Under the pieces are notes generated by a model, which did no database searches, had not been told where the DNA came from, and saw only the letters and a program-made list of their open reading frames with translations. The translations under genes were made by a program, and so were the position numbers. Shown here piece by piece: positions 63,550 to 64,000 of a stretch of DNA of 64,000 nt. The number at the start of each line of letters is the position of its first letter. Positions within the stretch are counted from its first letter, which is position 1. The DNA is from JANNSX01 sp041397825 (lineage in GTDB: Bacteria > Pseudomonadota > Alphaproteobacteria > Rhizobiales > Hyphomicrobiaceae): assembly GCA_041397825.1 (NCBI GenBank), contig JAWKVX010000004.1:62001-126000 (forward strand). The letters are read 5' to 3'.

Positions 63550-64000
63550 TCAGGTCTTGTAGCGGTTCCATGTGACGAGAACGCGAGTGCCGACCGGCAC
63601 GCGCCCGTAGAGATCGAGGACGTCCTCGTTGTACATGCGGATGCAACCCTTCGAGACGGCCTCGCCAATGGTCCAGGGCGCGTCGGTGCCGTGAATCCGG
63701 TACATCGACGAGCCGAGATACATGGCGCGGTTGCCGAGCGGATTGAGCGGATGACCGCCGGGGACGAAAGCCGGCAGCTTGGGATTTTCCTTCCGCATCT
63801 CAGGGGTCGGCGTCCACGGCGGGTTGACCCGCTTCATCGAGACGTAGGTGGAGCCCGACCACCGGCTCTTCTCCCGGGGGATCGCGATCGGATATGCCAT
63901 CGCTTGGCCGTTGGTGGTTACGTAGTAGAGCATGCGGTCGCCGAACGAGACGATGATCTGTCCAGGCTTCACCTTGGACGAGAACGCGACGAGCTGGCCG
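63550..64000 (-). CDS. L,D-transpeptidase (YkuD domain), 5'-partial
   Basis: Periplasmic enzyme that makes 3-3 cross-links in peptidoglycan or attaches lipoprotein to it. The frame is open past the right window edge, so the N-terminus and signal are missing; 150 residues are visible. The YkuD domain begins VKPGQIIVSFGDRMLYYV and contains PGGHPLNPLGNRAMYLG, the catalytic segment with YRIHGTDAPWTIGEAVSKGCIRMYN (conserved HGT, S-x-GC-x-R with the nucleophilic Cys) and ends VLVTWNRYKT. A terminator follows. An internal GTG at 63972 is not the real start. Confidence 0.92.
   Translation of the reverse strand, partial: GQLVAFSSKVKPGQIIVSFGDRMLYYVTTNGQAMAYPIAIPREKSRWSGSTYVSMKRVNPPWTPTPEMRKENPKLPAFVPGGHPLNPLGNRAMYLGSSMYRIHGTDAPWTIGEAVSKGCIRMYNEDVLDLYGRVPVGTRVLVTWNRYKT

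Overview
The window is high-GC DNA from an alphaproteobacterium, most likely of the order Hyphomicrobiales (Rhizobiales). The evidence is the run dksA - FliO-like - cckA - recA - alaS, a DksA with the alphaproteobacterial single-cysteine zinc-finger remnant, glnB-glnA next to an NAD(P)HX repair gene, an OmpA protein with BON-like repeats, and a fused indolepyruvate ferredoxin oxidoreductase. I cannot name the genus. I saw no rRNA, tRNA, CRISPR array, insertion sequence or prophage.

Layout. 1-2566 (minus): betaine/proline-type ABC uptake operon proX-proV-proW (proW cut by the window edge). 2701-4611 (minus): Kup potassium uptake; with the previous operon this is an osmotic-stress block. 5150-10352 (plus): an envelope operon of a 1144-residue OmpA/BON-repeat protein, a 39-residue membrane protein and a membrane-anchored protein with three helix-hairpin-helix repeats. 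10414-14629: an amine/amino-acid oxidation group (DUF1989, DadA-like, GMC oxidoreductase, VOC protein). 15052-17329 (minus): SDR, MoxR-type AAA ATPase, small Gly/Asp-tailed membrane protein, GNAT. 17330-18225: gene-poor, with strong promoters and a terminator. 18226-29161: conserved core (dksA, RTX protein, FliO-like, cckA, YARHG protein, recA, alaS), broken between recA and alaS by a low-GC DpnI-family restriction gene. 29083-29622: decayed GFA-family pseudogene. 29825-33021: type I secretion ABC protein and fusion protein. 33099-34907 (minus): glnB-glnA behind a sigma-54-like promoter. 35095-44257: NAD(P)HX repair, O-antigen ligase-like protein, glyoxalase I, 2-hydroxyacid oxidase, proB, photolyase, DUF3253, Cys/Met-metabolism PLP enzyme. 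44261-48232: an ATP-grasp-like unknown, a Cys-rich secreted protein, an NTF2-like protein, GNAT and a GlcD/Dld-type oxidase. 48444-51998: a secreted protein of ten DUF2541-like repeats, mostly at exactly 351-base spacing. 52153-58844: GST, proline-racemase-family enzyme with Ser at the first catalytic position, Tat-exported metallo-beta-lactamase-fold protein, Nudix, indolepyruvate oxidoreductase. 58962-64000 (minus): SABATH-like methyltransferase, orphan DctP-like binding protein, periplasmic thioredoxin-like protein, NicO metal transporter with DUF1007 partner, and an L,D-transpeptidase cut by the edge.

How the parts may work together. ProXVW and Kup serve osmoprotection. CckA, DksA, RecA, PII and GlnA are core regulatory and metabolic functions. 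The RTX protein is a natural candidate substrate for the type I exporter 10 kb away. The strongest anomalies are the DpnI-like gene abutting the recA stop, the DUF2541 array, the histone-like tail on DksA with a possible internal start, the GFA pseudogene, and the methyltransferase next to indolepyruvate oxidoreductase.
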